Part shown: piece after piece, positions 15,611 through 17,935 of the stretch
How positions within the stretch are numbered: position 1 is the first letter of the stretch
Layout: the number at the start of each line of letters is the position of its first letter
Assembly: GCA_027067035.1 (NCBI GenBank)
Contig: JAMOMO010000049.1
Location: forward strand, 1-17,935
Reading direction: 5' to 3'
From: Desulfobulbaceae bacterium
GTDB lineage: Bacteria; Desulfobacterota; Desulfobulbia; Desulfobulbales; Desulfocapsaceae
DNA length: 17,935 nucleotides
Program-made: the position numbers and the translations under genes
The notes under the pieces: generated by a model
Seen by the model: the letters and a program-made list of their open reading frames with translations, nothing else
What the model was told of the DNA's origin: nothing
The model's database searches: none

Positions 15611-16015
15611 TCATGTGGTGAGACACACTCCGGTTCCGTCGCCGGGACCGTTGCCGGTACCATCACCGGGTGCATCGCCGGTTCCGTCACCGGGACCGTT
15701 GCCACTGCCGTCACCCGGTCCATCACCTCCGTTACCACTTCCGTCTCCGGGACCATTGCCTCCGGCACCACCGCCACCGCCATTACCACCACCGCCGCCA
15801 CCGCGTGCCAGCAACTCACCATCAAGGTAAAAGACCATGGCATTGATGGAGCTGCCCTTTTTCAGACCGTTACCGGTTCCGTCAGCGGGACCATCACCTG
15901 CATTGCCACTGCCATCCCCTGGCCCATGACCATTTCCGGCCATTGCAGGGACTGCAAGAAGGCTGAATGCTGCTGCCAGTACAAATGTTTTGACATACTT
16001 TGCTGAGAGTTTCAT
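15611..16015 (-). CDS. small secreted GPGDGTG-repeat protein
   Basis: A 134-residue protein from ATG 16015, chosen because AAGGAG lies 8 bases upstream and a typical signal peptide follows (MKLSAKYVKTFVLAAAFSLL, cleavage near AMA-GNG). A longer in-frame start at 16129 would lie upstream of the predicted promoter and hide the signal peptide. The mature protein is repeats of about 8 residues, NGPGDGTG and variants (GPGDGSG, GPADGTG, APGDGTG). These are interrupted by one non-repetitive segment KKGSSINAMVFYLDGELLAR (about 52-71) and a run of Gly/Asn. It ends in VCLTT with a single Cys. Asp-Gly-Thr/Ser repeats could bind calcium, but this is speculative. It has its own sigma-54-like promoter, activator site and terminator, so it is a single-gene unit. 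Confidence 0.88.
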   Translation of the reverse strand: MKLSAKYVKTFVLAAAFSLLAVPAMAGNGHGPGDGSGNAGDGPADGTGNGLKKGSSINAMVFYLDGELLARGGGGGGNGGGGGAGGNGPGDGSGNGGDGPGDGSGNGPGDGTGDAPGDGTGNGPGDGTGVCLTT

Positions 16016-16078
16016 AAGATATCTCCTTGTAAAATTAATCCTCCCGTTATGGGAAGACGTATATGTTGGATTTCTTAC

Positions 16079-16094
16079 TTCAACAAATGTGCCA
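16079..16094 (-). promoter_or_regulatory. sigma-54-like promoter of the GPGDGTG-repeat gene
   Basis: The minus strand reads TGGCACATTTGTTGAA: a perfect -24 box and a -12 box with one change (TTGAA for TTGCA). The change hits the usually invariant C, which weakens the call. Support comes from the activator site 76 bases upstream, nearly the same distance as at the DUF4405 operon. The start would be near 16068, giving a 53-base leader. Confidence 0.55.
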
Positions 16095-16169
16095 AAAACA
16101 AAAACAATATCATTTCTTATTAATATCAAACACCTTGGAAATCCAGGCCCCTGGGTTGCCGCAATTTAC

Positions 16170-16205
16170 GTCGACAATTTTCGCAGCAGCGACAAGAATG
16201 TCGAG
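16170..16205 (-). promoter_or_regulatory. upstream activator site B (matches site A)
   Basis: On the minus strand the site has the pattern TCGACnTTnTTGTCG-N11-ATTGTCGA, with the same internal spacing as site A at 2559-2594. 22 of 36 bases agree, 21 of them in these blocks. It sits just after the end of rlmB and about 102-137 bases before the predicted start of the GPGDGTG-repeat gene. Confidence 0.65.
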
Positions 16206-16238
16206 GGAGGGCCCGGTATCGCGATGACAACAGAGGAA

Positions 16239-17045
16239 TCAGCGGAGCTGCCTCTGTCGCAGCATCTCAAACATAATCACCCCCGCTGCAACAGAACTGT
16301 TCAGAGAGTCCAACTGACCCTCCATGGGAATGGAGAGGAGCACATCACACTGCTTCTTCACAAGGGGGCGGATGCCGCTTCCTTCACTTCCCACAACCAC
16401 ACAGGCAGGAAGAACCAGATCCGACTGATAGAGAGACTGGGCATCGGCATCCTTCACGGCACCGAATATCCAGGCACCGGCATCCTTTAATGACTGAAGG
16501 GACTGGGCCAGATTGGTCACCTGACAGATATCAAGGTGAGCCATGGCTCCAGCAGCTGATTTTGCGGCTGTACCGCCGATTGGAGCAGAACGTTCCCGGG
16601 TTGCCAGCACGGCATCCACTCCGGATGCATGGGCAGACCTGATTATGGCTCCGATATTATGGGGATCCTGCAGGCTGTCCAGAGCTATTACTCTCGGATT
16701 AAGCCCCTGTTTCACCTTTTCCCTGAACATGTCGAGCAGCTCGTCAAAAGGCATGAGGCTGGTCTGGGACATCTTGGCCACCATGCCCTGATGACGCACC
16801 TGTGAGGCATCTTCTCCCGTGAGTTTAAGGGAGGAGACAAAGTTTACTTTAATCCCTTCTTTTCTGGCATTTTCGATGATCTCTTCGCGCTTGCCACCCT
16901 TTCTGTCCTTTACAATGAAGATTTCACTGATTCGCTCAGGTTCCTGTTCCAGGGCCTCAAAGACCGGATGAATTCCCCAGAGCAGATCCTCACTCAAACG
17001 GATTTTTCTCTCATTGCCTTTGTGAAATCCTCTGTTTGGTTTCAT
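16239..17045 (-). CDS. rlmB: 23S rRNA 2'-O-methyltransferase of the RlmB/TrmH (SPOUT) family
   Basis: A 268-residue SpoU-type methyltransferase. The N-terminal substrate-binding domain (about 21-95, LWGIHPVFEAL) is followed by the knotted catalytic domain with the three family motifs: DPHNIGAIIRSA (N130, R136), VVVGSEGSGI (216-225) and IPMEGQLDSLNSSVA (239-253). The family transfers a methyl group from S-adenosylmethionine to the 2'-OH of a guanosine in 23S rRNA (G2251 for E. coli RlmB). The exact target here is inferred from similarity. ATG 17045 overlaps the gmk stop (ATGA). The first 20 residues are basic and extend before the usual start of the family. No T-run terminator follows, so transcripts may continue into the repeat-protein gene on the same strand. 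Confidence 0.92.
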   Translation of the reverse strand: MKPNRGFHKGNERKIRLSEDLLWGIHPVFEALEQEPERISEIFIVKDRKGGKREEIIENARKEGIKVNFVSSLKLTGEDASQVRHQGMVAKMSQTSLMPFDELLDMFREKVKQGLNPRVIALDSLQDPHNIGAIIRSAHASGVDAVLATRERSAPIGGTAAKSAAGAMAHLDICQVTNLAQSLQSLKDAGAWIFGAVKDADAQSLYQSDLVLPACVVVGSEGSGIRPLVKKQCDVLLSIPMEGQLDSLNSSVAAGVIMFEMLRQRQLR

Positions 17046-17668
17046 CTGCCGACCTCCAGGTCTATGGCCTCGCCACTGGGCAGACGATGACTTCGGCTGC
17101 GCTCGGCTATAAGCACTGCCCGCAGGGTTTCAGCTGCCTCATCAAGCTCATCATTGATAACAAGATAGTCATATTTTTCCGCTGCCGCCATCTCCTTTCC
17201 GGCATTTCCAAGGCGAATCCTGATGGTCTCCTCAGAGTCAGTCCCCCGACCCCGAAGCCGTCTCTCGAGTTCAGCAAGGGAGGGTGGAGCCACAAAGATG
17301 GAAACAGAATCAAGGGAAGCATCTTCTGTTATGATGGCTGCCCCCTGGACATCAATGTCAAGGATGATATCAATACCCTTCTTCAGCTGCTCAAGGACTG
17401 CGGGGCGACTTGTCCCATAAAAATTACCGTGCACCTCAGCCCATTCAAGGAAGAGCCCCTCATCAATCATACCCTTAAACTCCTCCACCGGGACAAAGTG
17501 ATAGTCCACCCCGTTTTTTTCACCTTTTCGCGGCTCTCTGGTGGTGTGAGACACGGAAAATTCCAGTTTGACGATTTTTTGCATCACCTTTTTCAGGATG
17601 GTGGTTTTTCCTGCTCCGGAGGGGGCAGAGAGGATAAATAGCTGGCCTGTTGTTTTCATATCAATCAC
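17042..17668 (-). CDS. gmk: guanylate kinase
   Basis: A 208-residue enzyme phosphorylating GMP to GDP with ATP. The P-loop is SAPSGAGKTT (14-23). The GMP-binding signature includes SHTTREPRKGEKNGVDYHF, and FLEWAEVHGNFYGT and DIILDIDVQGA follow. Length is normal for the family. GTG 17668 overlaps the preceding remA stop (GTGA) and has GGA close upstream; ATG 17659, three codons later, is an equally possible start. It lies between remA and rlmB with 4-base overlaps on both sides, consistent with co-translation. Confidence 0.95.
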   Translation of the reverse strand: MIDMKTTGQLFILSAPSGAGKTTILKKVMQKIVKLEFSVSHTTREPRKGEKNGVDYHFVPVEEFKGMIDEGLFLEWAEVHGNFYGTSRPAVLEQLKKGIDIILDIDVQGAAIITEDASLDSVSIFVAPPSLAELERRLRGRGTDSEETIRIRLGNAGKEMAAAEKYDYLVINDELDEAAETLRAVLIAERSRSHRLPSGEAIDLEVGR

Positions 17669-17935
17669 TTTTCCATACTTTCGGGATCACTGTGCACATG
17701 GGAAATCAGCTGCAGAGCAGCAAGTCGCTGGGAGATGGTATCTGGCTGGATGGAAGAGAGAATAACATGGTTGGAATCCATCACCAGAAGGGAACGGGTA
17801 CGACGCCCTTCAGTTACATCAATCAGTCGTCCCGCGTCCCTGGCGAGTTCTTTCAGTTTTCGTGCGGGGGAAGAACCGGTATTCACCACGGCAATAATAC
17901 GATCCGCCATGGCAGTATTCCCAAACCCTATATTA
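17665..17935 (-). CDS. remA: RemA-like regulatory protein (DUF370), 5' end beyond the right edge
   Basis: The reading frame continues to the window edge: upstream of the internal ATG at 17910 it encodes NIGFGNTA, which matches the expected RemA N-terminus (INIGFGN). The gene therefore starts outside the window and ATG 17910 is not its start. The visible part has MADRIIAVVNTGSSPARKL, DVTEGRRTRSLLVMDSNHVILSSIQPDTI, typical of the small DNA-binding RemA/DUF370 family. This family is commonly encoded just before gmk. In Bacillus RemA activates matrix genes; its role here is unknown. The stop overlaps the GTG of gmk. Confidence 0.9.
   Translation of the reverse strand, partial: NIGFGNTAMADRIIAVVNTGSSPARKLKELARDAGRLIDVTEGRRTRSLLVMDSNHVILSSIQPDTISQRLAALQLISHVHSDPESMEK

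Noticed and set aside
15611..15830. CRISPR-like repeat array
   Set aside because: The short repeats are in frame, imperfect and encode the octapeptide protein; there are no unique spacers.
16016..16129. Longer N-terminus for the GPGDGTG-repeat protein
   Set aside because: It would start upstream of the predicted promoter and precede a complete signal peptide; AAGGAG supports ATG 16015.
16231..16256. Inverted repeat CAGAGG/CCTCTG at the end of rlmB as a terminator
   Set aside because: The arms are short, it spans the stop codon and no T-run follows in the direction of transcription.
17908..17910. ATG as the start of the RemA-like gene
   Set aside because: The frame is open upstream and encodes the family's conserved N-terminal NIGFGN, so the true start is outside the window.

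Overview
The window looks like a chromosomal segment of a sulfate-reducing or related member of the Desulfobacterota (Desulfobulbales-like). This is inferred from gene content, not from a database match: several sigma-54 activator/kinase systems, a receptor with tandem sensor domains and a Cys cluster, a LysR protein resembling the selenium-metabolism group, secreted GPGDGTG-repeat proteins, and a remA-gmk-rlmB cluster. No rRNA, tRNA, insertion sequence or CRISPR array was seen.

Layout. (1) Positions 1-2411, minus strand: a three-gene operon running off the left edge. It encodes a DUF4405-type membrane cytochrome with a helical repeat tail, a secreted protein with a poly-Gly tail, and a sensor histidine kinase cut by the window edge. 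(2) Positions 2412-2774 are a divergent control region with a sigma-54 promoter and an upstream activator site for the left operon, plus a weak promoter candidate for the right one. (3) Positions 2775-7252, plus strand: a PAS/GAF hybrid histidine kinase overlaps by 4 bases an NtrC-type sigma-54 activator. (4) Positions 7253-7549 hold a cluster of palindromes and a near-consensus -24/-12 promoter. (5) Positions 7550-13280, plus strand: a small unknown protein, a large chemoreceptor with duplicated dCache sensor and eight-Cys cluster, and a second hybrid kinase. (6) Positions 13281-15476: a LysR regulator on the minus strand, diverging from a secreted transglutaminase-like protein. (7) Positions 15502-16205, minus strand: a small secreted GPGDGTG-repeat protein with its own terminator, promoter and activator site. 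(8) Positions 16239 to the right edge, minus strand: remA-gmk-rlmB with 4-base overlaps.

How the parts may work together. Three promoters begin TGGCACA and have sigma-54 -24/-12 form. Two of them, in front of the DUF4405 operon and in front of the GPGDGTG-repeat protein about 13.6 kb away, carry upstream sites that align over 36 bases. Those sites lie almost the same distance from the promoter (75 and 76 bases). This suggests one activator controls both, probably the missing partner of the truncated kinase at the left edge. The third promoter has different but related palindromes and lies directly behind the NtrC-type activator gene, so that activator probably switches on the chemoreceptor/kinase operon. 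The main result is therefore two parallel sigma-54 circuits, one aimed at glycine-rich secreted proteins plus a membrane cytochrome, the other at a chemoreceptor plus kinase. All regulatory links are inferred from sequence pattern and position.
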